DNA of 5,371 nucleotides from assembly GCA_035440755.1 (NCBI GenBank), contig DAORND010000139.1:1-5371 (forward strand), in the 5' to 3' direction. This stretch comes from Aquimonas sp002352135. Its GTDB lineage: Bacteria > Pseudomonadota > Gammaproteobacteria > Xanthomonadales > Xanthomonadaceae. Position 1 is the stretch's first letter, and each line of letters opens with the position of its first letter. The notes under the pieces are model-generated. The model was not told the origin of the DNA, searched no databases, and saw only the letters and a program-made list of their open reading frames with translations. Below, in pieces: positions 1 through 5,371 of this stretch. Position numbers and translations under genes: made by a program.

Positions 1-1
1 G

Positions 2-1894
2 GTGCTCAAGCAGGCGGGCAAGGCCAGCGGCGGCAAGTCCTCGGTGCGCCATCCGACATCGGCGCGTGGCACCGGCCAGCGGCCCGGTTCGCGCCTGGGA
101 CGCGGCCACACGGCGGCGCGCTTCGCGGGCGCGAAGCTCACCCCCATGTCGCGGCGCGTAACCATCAAGACGCTGCTGGTCAACCAGCGCCAGGCCAGCC
201 CGCAGTCGCTCGCCAAGCACCTGCGCTACATCGAGCGCGACGGCGTGGGCCGCGACGGCGAGCCGGGCCAAGCCTACGGGCCGCAGACCGACGAAGCCGA
301 CCTTGATGCGTTCAAGGAACGCTGCGCCGATGACCGGCACCATTTCCGCTTCATCCTCTCGCCCGAGGATGGCGCGGAATTGGAAGACCTGCGCACCTAC
401 ACCCGGCACCTCATGGGCCGCATGGAAGCCGACCTGGGCACGGGCCTCGATTGGGTGGCCGTCAACCACTGGAACACCGATAACCCGCATACCCACCTGA
501 TCGTGCGCGGGCACGACGACACCGGAAAAGACCTCATCATCGCGGGCGACTACATCGCCGATGGCTTTCGCCACCGGGCCGCCGAACTGGCGACCCAATG
601 GCTGGGGCCGCGCACCGAGCTGGAGATCCAGCAGACCTTGCAGCGCGAGGTGGAACAAGAGAGGTGGACGAGCCTGGATCGCACCCTGCAACGCGAGGCC
701 GGCGAAGACGGCCGGGTGCAGATCGACCGCTTCAACGAACCGCGGCTGCAACGCCAGCGCCTGTTGCTGATCGGCCGCCTGCAACGCTTGCAGCGCCTGG
801 GCCTGGCCGACGAGATGCAGCCGGGCACCTGGGCCGTCCATGCCGATGCGGAGAAGACCTTGCGCGCTTTGGGCGAGCGTGGCGACATCATCCGCACCAT
901 GCAGCGGGCTATGCGCGGCGAACCGCGCGAGCTGGCGGTGTTCGAGTCGGGTGACGACGACCGAACCATCCTCGGCCGCGTGGCCGCGAAGGGGCTGGCC
1001 GACGAGCTGCGCGACCGGGGTTATCTGGTCATCGACGGGGTGGACGGCAAGGCCCACTACGTCGCCCTCAATACCCGCGACGAGCTGGCGAACTATCCGG
1101 CCGGCGCCGTGGTGGAGGTGAAGGGATCGGCCGACGTGCGCGCGGCCGACAAGAACATCGCCGCGCTGGCGAGCGATGGCCTGTACCGCACCAACCACCA
1201 CCTTACCATCGCACAGGGTCAGGCCGTGCCCAGTCGCGATCCGCAGGAGGTCGTGGCGACGCACGTTCGCCGGCTGGAAGCCCTACGCCGGGCCGGCATA
1301 GTGGAGCGCGTAGCCGAAGGTCTATGGAAGGTGCCGAACGACCTGCCCGAGCGTGGCCGCCAGTACGACGCGCAGCGCCTGGGGGGCGTGGCCGTGGAAC
1401 TGAAATCGCACTTGCCCATAGAGCGGCAGGCTCGCGTGATCGGGGCCACCTGGCTCGATCAGCAACTGATCGGCGGCGGCAAGGGGCTGGGCGACGTGGG
1501 CTTTGGCGGCGAGGCCAAGCAGGCGATGCAGCAGCGCGCCGACTTCCTGGCCGGACAGGGGCTGGCCGAGCGGCGCGGGCAGCGCGTGATCCTCGCACGC
1601 AACCTGCTGGGCACGCTGCGTAGTCGTGAGCTGGCGCAGACCGCCAAGGACATCGCCGCCGAAACTGGCCTGGAACATCGCCCCGTGGCTGATGGGCAGC
1701 GCGTGGCCGGCATATATCGGCGCTCCGTCATGCTCGCCAGTGGGCGCTACGCGATGCTCGATGACGGCAGGGGTTTCAGCCTTGTGCCGTGGAAGCCGGT
1801 GATCGAGCAGCGGCTGGGGAAGCAGCTTGCCGCCACGGTGCGCGGCGGCGGCGTGTCGTGGGAGATTGGGCGACAGCGTGGTCTTGCCGTCTAG
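2..1894 (+). CDS. Conjugative relaxase, VirD2-like with DUF3363 C-terminal region (5' partial)
   Basis: Nicks the element's DNA at oriT and stays bound to the transferred strand during conjugation, acting in the cytoplasm with the TraG coupling protein. The reading frame is open from the first bases to TAG at 1892-1894, giving 630 visible codons. Related proteins, from memory, are about 660 residues, so roughly 30 N-terminal residues probably lie upstream; the GTG at base 2 is likely an internal valine codon. Visible residues: a basic, Gly/Arg-rich stretch at about 1-50; HLRYIERDG with Tyr76, which resembles MOBP motif I and is a candidate nicking tyrosine; HHFRFILSPEDG at 113-124; and the metal-binding triad HWNTDNPHTH at 156-165 (His156, His163, His165). 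The region from about 280 to the end fits DUF3363. The family assignment is strong; the role of Tyr76 is inferred by motif likeness. No oriT was identified in the window. The end of the gene overlaps the -35 box of the next transcription unit. Confidence 0.95.
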   Translation: MLKQAGKASGGKSSVRHPTSARGTGQRPGSRLGRGHTAARFAGAKLTPMSRRVTIKTLLVNQRQASPQSLAKHLRYIERDGVGRDGEPGQAYGPQTDEADLDAFKERCADDRHHFRFILSPEDGAELEDLRTYTRHLMGRMEADLGTGLDWVAVNHWNTDNPHTHLIVRGHDDTGKDLIIAGDYIADGFRHRAAELATQWLGPRTELEIQQTLQREVEQERWTSLDRTLQREAGEDGRVQIDRFNEPRLQRQRLLLIGRLQRLQRLGLADEMQPGTWAVHADAEKTLRALGERGDIIRTMQRAMRGEPRELAVFESGDDDRTILGRVAAKGLADELRDRGYLVIDGVDGKAHYVALNTRDELANYPAGAVVEVKGSADVRAADKNIAALASDGLYRTNHHLTIAQGQAVPSRDPQEVVATHVRRLEALRRAGIVERVAEGLWKVPNDLPERGRQYDAQRLGGVAVELKSHLPIERQARVIGATWLDQQLIGGGKGLGDVGFGGEAKQAMQQRADFLAGQGLAERRGQRVILARNLLGTLRSRELAQTAKDIAAETGLEHRPVADGQRVAGIYRRSVMLASGRYAMLDDGRGFSLVPWKPVIEQRLGKQLAATVRGGGVSWEIGRQRGLAV

Positions 1895-1913
1895 GTTGTA
1901 GTCGGCATATAAT
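1884..1913 (+). promoter_or_regulatory. Predicted sigma-70 promoter of the MarR operon
   Basis: TTGCCG at 1884-1889 (4 of 6 to the -35 consensus) and a perfect TATAAT at 1908-1913, separated by 18 bp. Transcription would begin near 1920, giving a 5' leader of about 23 nt before the ATG at 1943. The -35 box lies in the last codons of the relaxase gene. The sequence from 1897 to 1942 is much more AT-rich than the genes on either side. No promoter this good was seen before the other genes in the window. Confidence 0.7.
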
Positions 1914-1937
1914 TAGCCACCATATTATATGTCGGCA
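1901..1937. promoter_or_regulatory. Candidate MarR operator: inverted repeat nested in a direct repeat
   Basis: CATATAAT at 1906-1913 and ATTATATG at 1924-1931 are exact reverse complements, 8-bp arms with a 10-bp spacer. Their centres are 18 bp apart, close to two helical turns. The left arm contains the -10 box, so a bound dimer would block RNA polymerase. The heptamer GTCGGCA also occurs directly at 1901-1907 and 1931-1937. MarR proteins commonly bind palindromes over their own promoters, so autoregulation by the gene starting at 1943 is the natural inference; the sequence alone does not prove binding. Confidence 0.5.
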
Positions 1938-1942
1938 ACAAA

Positions 1943-2437
1943 ATGAAACTTGAGCAGAAGTATCACGCGCTGATAAGGGAGGCACAGCGAAGGAAGATGC
2001 CTGACGTGGAAGGTATTCGCCTGTGCTTTCAGACACTATCGCTGGCCGCAGGAATCGACCGCGATTGCGCCGTATTGCTGGCGCCGCATGGCCTGTCCGA
2101 AGGGCGCTTCGTGCTGCTGTTCTTGCTGGATGCCGCAGCCGACGGGCTGGCACCCAACACGCTGGCCGAACAGGCTGGCGTCACCCGCGCCACAGTAACG
2201 GGATTACTCGATGGCCTAGAACGCGAGGAGCTGATCGAGCGACACGCCGATACCAATGATCGCCGAGCCCTGTGCATTCGCCTCACGCGCAAGGGCAAAC
2301 GGGTGGCAAAAGCCGTGTTCGAGCAACATGGTCGCTGGATTGCCAGCCTATTCGGCAACCTGTCAGCAGTGGAGCGCAAGCAACTGAGCACTTTGCTGGA
2401 CAAGGTTGCCGGAAACCTCGGAGGCAATGCGCCATGA
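1943..2437 (+). CDS. MarR-family transcriptional regulator
   Basis: A 164-residue protein of typical MarR length, expected to bind DNA as a dimer and usually to repress until a small ligand or oxidant releases it. The winged helix-turn-helix is clear: LAEQAGVTRATVTGLLDGLE at 74-93, then the wing with DTNDRR at 103-108 and LTRKG at 114-118. Helical flanks at about 20-65 and 120-160 would form the dimer interface. Cysteines are present at 28, 42 and 111, but the N-terminal OhrR-type cysteine context is not recognisable, so redox sensing is open. The ATG at 1943 was chosen because it fits the upstream promoter, although it has almost no Shine-Dalgarno sequence. ATG 1997 (Met19) is an alternative but would cut into the N-terminal helix. 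The gene is first of three tightly spaced genes and probably controls them. The ligand cannot be inferred. Confidence 0.92.
   Translation: MKLEQKYHALIREAQRRKMPDVEGIRLCFQTLSLAAGIDRDCAVLLAPHGLSEGRFVLLFLLDAAADGLAPNTLAEQAGVTRATVTGLLDGLEREELIERHADTNDRRALCIRLTRKGKRVAKAVFEQHGRWIASLFGNLSAVERKQLSTLLDKVAGNLGGNAP
2420..2424 (+). promoter_or_regulatory. Ribosome binding site fixing the alkylation-repair start
   Basis: GGAGG lies 9 nt before the ATG at 2434, inside the end of the MarR gene. It supports 2434 over the more upstream in-frame start at 2272, which lies deep in MarR coding sequence. The ATGA overlap with the MarR stop suggests translational coupling. Confidence 0.75.
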
Positions 2438-3210
2438 CAGCCGCGTCCGTCCGCAAAGGCGCAACCCGTGCTTCCGACATTCCAGAGAACATCTTGGAAG
2501 CCTTGTCGCGCGGTGAGATACAAAGCGCCACCTTGGCCGAGTGCATGGCACTAAACCAAGCCACGCTGATGCGGGTGGTGTTTCCCAGGCTTTCATCTCC
2601 GGCATTGAAAGCCATCGACGCTGCGTGCGAGCTGGGCGTGCTCAAGCGCATGGCCCGCATCGGTGAAGTGCTGCTCAGCGAACTGGGCGCTGCCGGTATC
2701 GCGCAATGCAGTTCGCACGGTGCCGACACGGTACGCGGCTGGGCCTGCTTCATGGTCGGTGCGCAATCCGGGCTCGATGTGGTCGGCCGGCTTGCCGCTG
2801 TCCGACCGCTAGCCGATGACGCACATTTCGGCGTCCGCGAATGGGCCTGGATGGCCGTTCGCCCACATCTTGCGCAGGAACTGGATTCCTCTATCACCCA
2901 CTTGGCGCGATGGACGGTGGAGCCATCGGAATACCTGCGCCGCTTCGCTAGCGAAGCCCTGCGTCCGCGTGGAGTGTGGTGCGCCCACATTGCTTCGCTC
3001 AAACGCGAACCTGGACAGGCATTGCCCATCCTGTCGCCGCTCCGCGCCGACCCTTCCAACTATGTGCAGGATTCGGTGGCCAACTGGCTCAACGATGCCG
3101 CCAAGGATCAGCCAGATTGGGCGCGTGGCCTCTGTGCCAAATGGTTGAAAGCGACACCCACTGACGCCACCCGTCGTATCTGCCAGCGCGCTTTGCGAAA
3201 CCTCAAGTAA
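2434..3210 (+). CDS. AlkC/AlkD-like HEAT-repeat DNA alkylation repair protein
   Basis: A 258-residue, mostly helical protein resembling the AlkC/AlkD superfamily. Characterised members are DNA glycosylases that remove N3- and N7-alkylpurines, using a curved HEAT-repeat scaffold instead of full base flipping. Supporting motifs: FGVREWAWMAV at 132-142; RRFASEALRPRGVW at 169-182, which fits the family pattern RR-ASE--RPR--W; YVQDSVANWLNDAAKD at 210-225, which fits YVR-SVAN-LND--KD; and a C-terminal RRICQRALRNLK resembling the family ending. Position 212 is Gln where I would expect Arg, so activity on the usual substrates is not certain. The first 60 residues match nothing I recognise. The start overlaps the MarR stop as ATGA and has a good ribosome binding site. 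A cytoplasmic repair function is inferred from family; a catalytically dead DNA-binding relative is possible. Confidence 0.85.
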   Translation: MTAASVRKGATRASDIPENILEALSRGEIQSATLAECMALNQATLMRVVFPRLSSPALKAIDAACELGVLKRMARIGEVLLSELGAAGIAQCSSHGADTVRGWACFMVGAQSGLDVVGRLAAVRPLADDAHFGVREWAWMAVRPHLAQELDSSITHLARWTVEPSEYLRRFASEALRPRGVWCAHIASLKREPGQALPILSPLRADPSNYVQDSVANWLNDAAKDQPDWARGLCAKWLKATPTDATRRICQRALRNLK

Positions 3211-3223
3211 AGGAGAAAACCTC

Positions 3224-3562
3224 ATGTCCCAATATCTCGTCGAACTCTATACGCCCAACGCCAACTGGAAGGCGCTGAGCACCGAACAGCGTAAGCAGTT
3301 CTTGGGTGCCATCGGCACTGCAATGGGTGGCTTATCCAGCATGGGTGTTGAAGTTCTCACGCTTACCGAAATCGAACCCGGCTTAGACCAAAGCACTGCA
3401 CATCGCTTCCTGGGCATTTGGCGCTTTCCCGACGTTCAGGCCCGCGATGCGTTGCTGGCTGGCATTAAGGCTAGTGGTTGGTATGGCTACTTCGATCACG
3501 TGAACGCGGCCGGTGCGGATGGCGACTTCGCCCAACATCTTGGCGCTCTGGAAGAAGCATGA
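3224..3562 (+). CDS. Small protein resembling DUF6616, function unknown
   Basis: A 112-residue soluble protein with no signal peptide or membrane segment. It starts 13 nt after the alkylation-repair gene with a strong AAGGAG at 3210-3215, 8 nt from the ATG, so it belongs to the same operon. I recognise the pattern from the DUF6616 family by memory, with moderate certainty. Visible features: strand YLVELYT at 4-10, amphipathic helix at about 20-38, strand VEVLTLTEI at 42-50, strand RFLGIWRFPD at 61-70, helix ARDALLAGIKASGW at 73-86, and YGYFDHVNAAG at 87-97. This alpha/beta order, with aromatic and histidine residues near the end, suggests a ferredoxin-like or dimeric alpha/beta-barrel fold like YCII or ABM proteins. 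That fold call is inference. No catalytic role can be assigned. Its company suggests a part in handling, sensing or detoxifying an electrophile. Confidence 0.85.
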   Translation: MSQYLVELYTPNANWKALSTEQRKQFLGAIGTAMGGLSSMGVEVLTLTEIEPGLDQSTAHRFLGIWRFPDVQARDALLAGIKASGWYGYFDHVNAAGADGDFAQHLGALEEA

Positions 3563-3657
3563 GCGCAATCCTGTAACTCCATTCAAGACAAGCCTCCGTT
3601 TTCGCCAACAGATCTCGGACTTTCTTGGGGGAACTAACTTCGCACAAGGCCGTGAAT
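3563..3657. other. Gap between the cargo operon and lysR
   Basis: These 95 bases carry no convincing terminator, no hairpin with a T-run and no good sigma-70 promoter. There is therefore no sequence barrier to read-through from the MarR operon into lysR, but a weak or activator-dependent lysR promoter could be missed by eye. Confidence 0.5.
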
Positions 3658-4602
3658 ATGGAGCTACGACACCTCCGCTATTTCCAGGCTGTGGCCGAGG
3701 AGCTTCGTTTTGCCCGCGCCGCCGAGAAGCTCCACATCGAGCAATCGCCGCTCTCGCGTGCGATCAAGGAACTGGAAGAAGAACTGGGCGTCATGCTGTT
3801 CGCCCGCACCACGCGCAGCACGCGGCTGACCCATGCCGGAACCTTGTTCCTTGAGCATGTGCGCCGCGTGTTCGCCGCCGTGGAACAGGCCCGCGACAGT
3901 GTGAAGGCAGCAGCTAATGGCTTTCACGGGCAGTTGCGCGTGGCGCTATCCGATGGCATCACGCCGTCGCGCCTTTCTGCCTTACTCGTACTTTGTCGCC
4001 AGGAAGAACCCGAAGTAGAAATCCGCTTTTTCGAGGTGCCCCTATCGCAGCAGATCAAAGGGCTGCATGAAGATCTGTACGACGTGGGATTTGCCCAAGC
4101 CAACGAAGTTGGCGATGGCATCGTCGCCATGCCTGCCTGGAGCGATGCGCTGATGGTAGCGTTGCCTGCACGGCATCCTCTGCTGGCTCACAAGCGCATC
4201 CCCTTGGACGAATTGCTGCGTTATCCACTGGTCTTGTGCGACCCGCAAGTCTGTGAAGGTCATGCCAAACATGTCGAACGGGTGCTGCGCCGTACCGAAA
4301 TGGAGCCCCTAATCGCAGAGCGCGTCGCGTCCTGCGATTTGATGATGGCACTGGTCTCCGCAGGTTTTGCTCTCGGGCTGGCCGGTGCTGCACACATTAC
4401 CGCCAGCAGTGAGCTGGGTGTTGTGGGCCGACCGCTGGCGTTGCGCGTGCCACCGTTGACGACCTACTTGCTTCACCTTGACGATGATCCGTCCGACGAA
4501 CTGGCGCGACTCATTGAGCGCGTACAGACCATCGAATCGCTGGAGCCCCCCAGGCCCATACGAGGCCGCAATCCCAATCACCCGGAGGAACTGACGCCAT
4601 GA
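3658..4602 (+). CDS. LysR-type transcriptional regulator
   Basis: A 314-residue protein of normal LysR length, acting as a DNA-binding tetramer in the cytoplasm. The N-terminal winged helix-turn-helix is canonical: MELRHLRYFQAVAEE at 1-15, RAAEKLHIEQSPLSRAIKEL at 20-39, then LGVMLFARTTR at 43-53 and LTHAG at 57-61. A linker helix follows to about residue 88, then the periplasmic-binding-like effector domain at about 90-290. The start at 3658 is chosen because family members begin with MELRHLRYF and AAGG lies 8 nt upstream; a TTG at 3625 would add 11 unneeded residues. It resembles CbnR/BenM-type regulators in the HTH, but the effector is unknown. No divergent target gene is present, unusual for the family. 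The stop overlaps the next gene's start, so it may control eexN, traG or the cargo operon. Confidence 0.93.
   Translation: MELRHLRYFQAVAEELRFARAAEKLHIEQSPLSRAIKELEEELGVMLFARTTRSTRLTHAGTLFLEHVRRVFAAVEQARDSVKAAANGFHGQLRVALSDGITPSRLSALLVLCRQEEPEVEIRFFEVPLSQQIKGLHEDLYDVGFAQANEVGDGIVAMPAWSDALMVALPARHPLLAHKRIPLDELLRYPLVLCDPQVCEGHAKHVERVLRRTEMEPLIAERVASCDLMMALVSAGFALGLAGAAHITASSELGVVGRPLALRVPPLTTYLLHLDDDPSDELARLIERVQTIESLEPPRPIRGRNPNHPEELTP
4584..4589 (+). promoter_or_regulatory. Ribosome binding site of the eexN-like gene, inside lysR
   Basis: GGAGGA lies 9 nt before the ATG at 4599 and within the last lysR codons. Together with the ATGA overlap at 4599-4602 this points to coupled translation of the two genes. 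Confidence 0.75.
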
Positions 4603-4877
4603 AAAAAATCATCCCGTTCTTGCTGGCGACTGCGGTGACTGCCTGCGGACAGTCTGAAACGCCATCGAACCCTGCTGATTCTGCAGCCAACATCCTGACG
4701 GTGGAAGAACTAGCGGCCAACCCCGAACGGCTCAAGGAGCTGCGCCAGCAGTGCAAGACGGATCGCCCCAAGCTGGGCGACGTATTGTGCAACCGGGTGG
4801 CCGAAGCCACGCGCAAGCGATTTTACGGAGACGGCGAAACTCCCTACACACCGCCGAAGGAATCGCCCAAGTTCTGA
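4599..4877 (+). CDS. eexN: EexN-family entry-exclusion lipoprotein
   Basis: A 92-residue predicted lipoprotein. The signal sequence has KK at 2-3, a hydrophobic core at 4-13 and lipobox VTAC at 13-16, so Cys16 would be lipidated and the mature protein held at the membrane facing the periplasm. The mature part has a short Ser/Pro-rich linker, then TVEELAANPERLKELRQQC at 34-52, LGDVLCNRVAEA at 59-70 and GDGETPYTPPKE at 77-88. This fits the EexN lipoprotein family found beside conjugation genes. Cys52 and Cys64 could form a disulfide. Family members are thought to block mating between cells carrying the same element. The gene overlaps lysR by 4 nt and is followed by a terminator, so it ends that transcription unit. 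A run of seven A directly after the start codon is a possible slippage site. Confidence 0.88.
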   Translation: MKKIIPFLLATAVTACGQSETPSNPADSAANILTVEELAANPERLKELRQQCKTDRPKLGDVLCNRVAEATRKRFYGDGETPYTPPKESPKF

Positions 4878-4919
4878 TTTCTGGTTTTTTGCTGCATCAC
4901 CATCATTTTTCTGCTCGAC

Positions 4920-4953
4920 ACGCCGCAATGCGCTATTGCTTGCGGCGTTTTTC
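4920..4953 (+). terminator. Rho-independent terminator after eexN
   Basis: Arms ACGCCGCAA (4920-4928) and TTGCGGCGT (4940-4948) are exact 9-bp reverse complements with an 11-nt loop that can pair further inside. A run of five T at 4948-4952 follows. It lies 43 bp past the eexN stop, closing the lysR-eexN unit ahead of traG. Confidence 0.85.
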
Positions 4954-5007
4954 TTTGGCTCGCCGTCGCACTCATTCTGTCTTTTTGCTCGACCTTTCTG
5001 CTGAAAA

Positions 5008-5039
5008 CGGTCTTTGACCGGCACTGATCCGGCACCGAT
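5008..5039. repeat. Small hairpin and 11-bp tandem repeat in the traG leader
   Basis: CGGTC (5008-5012) and GACCG (5016-5020) form a 5-bp hairpin with a TTT loop. CCGGCACTGAT (5018-5028) is followed at once by CCGGCACCGAT (5029-5039), one mismatch. The spacing of one helical turn suits side-by-side binding of a regulator. TTGACC at 5014-5019 resembles a -35 box, but the -10 position 17 bp on, GATCCT, is poor, so any promoter here would probably need an activator. Confidence 0.4.
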
Positions 5040-5101
5040 CCTGACGCTTGCGGCACGCCCTTGTGTCGCTCTTTCCATGAGGAATCAGCGCAGGAGAAAT
5101 C

Positions 5102-5106
5102 GGAGG
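5102..5106 (+). promoter_or_regulatory. Ribosome binding site of traG
   Basis: GGAGG lies 7 nt before the ATG at 5114 and fixes the start of the partial coupling-protein gene. Confidence 0.75.
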
Positions 5107-5113
5107 CCAGGTC

Positions 5114-5371
5114 ATGCAAGGGACGAACGTGCTGTTCGGTCAGATCGCCGTGGTATTCGGCATCGTGATCGCTGGCGTATGGAGCGCCACACAATGGACA
5201 GCAGCGGCCTTGGGCTATCAGCTACGCCTTGGCTCGCCCTGGTTCGACTTTCTTGGCACGTCGATCTACCACCCCTGGAAGCTGTTCGAGTGGTGGTTCT
5301 TCTTCGGCGCCTATGCGCCGGAGGTCTTCGACACCGGCGGCGCCATTGCCGGCGCCAGCGGCATGGTCGCC
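5114..5371 (+). CDS. traG: TraG/VirD4-type conjugal coupling protein (3' partial)
   Basis: The coupling protein is an inner-membrane ATPase that brings the relaxase-DNA complex to the type IV secretion channel. Only the first 86 codons are in the window, with the frame open to the last base. A first membrane helix is clear at about 6-26 (VLFGQIAVVFGIVIAGVW). A periplasmic loop at about 30-73 carries YHPWKLFEWW at 52-61, and a second hydrophobic stretch begins at about 75. This is the usual two-helix anchor of VirD4/TraG proteins. The Walker motifs would lie beyond the window and cannot be checked. The assignment leans on the N-terminal pattern, which I recognise from Tn4371-type elements, and on its position after the relaxase and EexN genes. 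Confidence 0.85.
   Translation, partial: MQGTNVLFGQIAVVFGIVIAGVWSATQWTAAALGYQLRLGSPWFDFLGTSIYHPWKLFEWWFFFGAYAPEVFDTGGAIAGASGMVA

Larger units (their letters stand above)
4878..5113. other. 236-bp leader between eexN and traG
   Basis: This stretch begins T-rich, contains the terminator near its left end and the hairpin with tandem repeat near its middle, and ends in the traG ribosome binding site. It codes for no credible protein. An ATG at 5077 opens a frame that runs into traG out of phase and looks like a shadow. The arrangement implies that traG and the genes beyond it need their own promoter within about 4954-5100 or read-through of the terminator. Confidence 0.6.

Noticed and set aside
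550..969. 139-codon open frame on the - strand within the relaxase gene
   Set aside because: Rich in Arg, Ser and Pro with no domain; a typical shadow of a GC-rich gene whose + strand frame has clear relaxase motifs.
1203..1678. Overlapping - strand frames (1203-1598, 1322-1678) opposite the relaxase
   Set aside because: Low-complexity Arg/Ala/Pro translations with no recognisable motif, fully inside the DUF3363 coding region.
1776..2153. 125-codon - strand frame across the relaxase-marR junction
   Set aside because: It runs through the promoter and opposite two recognised genes, and its translation matches nothing.
2272..2433. Upstream in-frame extension of the alkylation-repair gene
   Set aside because: It lies inside the MarR gene, the extra 54 residues look like out-of-frame coding, and the ATG at 2434 has a good ribosome binding site.
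2283..3059. 258-codon - strand frame opposite the alkylation-repair gene
   Set aside because: Long but Ser/Arg/Pro-rich without domains; the + strand frame carries the AlkC/AlkD-like motifs.
3625..3657. TTG start adding 11 residues to LysR
   Set aside because: LysR proteins of this group begin at MELRHLRYF, and a better spaced AAGG precedes the ATG at 3658.
4912..4993. Two copies of TGCTCGAC, at 4912-4919 and 4986-4993, either side of the terminator
   Set aside because: Only 8 bp in a T-rich stretch; too short to call an insertion footprint or regulatory repeat.
4710..5078. 122-codon - strand frame opposite eexN and the traG leader
   Set aside because: It crosses the intrinsic terminator and opposes a convincing lipoprotein gene; no domain is visible.
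1..5371. CRISPR arrays, tRNA or rRNA genes, IS ends, attachment sites, oriT
   Set aside because: Read on both strands; no regular repeat-spacer pattern, no RNA gene signature, no transposase and no recognisable nic site or terminal repeats.

Overview
The window looks like the conjugation region of an integrative and conjugative element of the Tn4371 type, as found in GC-rich Beta- and Gammaproteobacteria such as Burkholderiales, Pseudomonas and Stenotrophomonas. This rests on the order relaxase (DUF3363 type), LysR regulator, EexN-type lipoprotein, TraG coupling protein, all on the + strand, and on GC-rich codon use. The species cannot be named from the sequence.

Layout: (1) 1-1894 is the 3' part of a relaxase gene whose start lies upstream of the window. 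(2) 1884-1942 holds a promoter with a perfect TATAAT -10 box, overlapped by an AT-rich 8-bp inverted repeat and flanked by a 7-bp direct repeat. It stands out in GC-rich surroundings and sits directly before a MarR-family gene. (3) 1943-3562 is a tightly packed three-gene set: a MarR regulator, an AlkC/AlkD-like HEAT-repeat DNA alkylation repair protein (4-nt overlap with the MarR gene), and a 112-residue protein resembling DUF6616 (13-nt gap). This looks like a cargo operon placed inside the transfer region. (4) 3563-3657 is a 95-bp gap with no clear signal. (5) 3658-4877 holds a LysR-type regulator and, overlapping its stop by 4 nt, an EexN-like entry-exclusion lipoprotein. (6) 4878-5113 is a leader with a strong intrinsic terminator, a small hairpin and an 11-bp tandem repeat. 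(7) 5114 to the window end is the N-terminal 86 codons of traG.

How the genes may work together: the relaxase nicks and pilots the transferred strand. TraG, the VirD4-like ATPase, docks that complex to the type IV secretion channel, whose genes would be expected downstream. EexN would limit redundant entry of the same element. The MarR, alkylation-repair and DUF6616-like genes are not known transfer functions. They are best read as a self-regulated stress or repair module carried by the element. This module, and the coupling of a LysR regulator to entry exclusion, are the most interesting points here.
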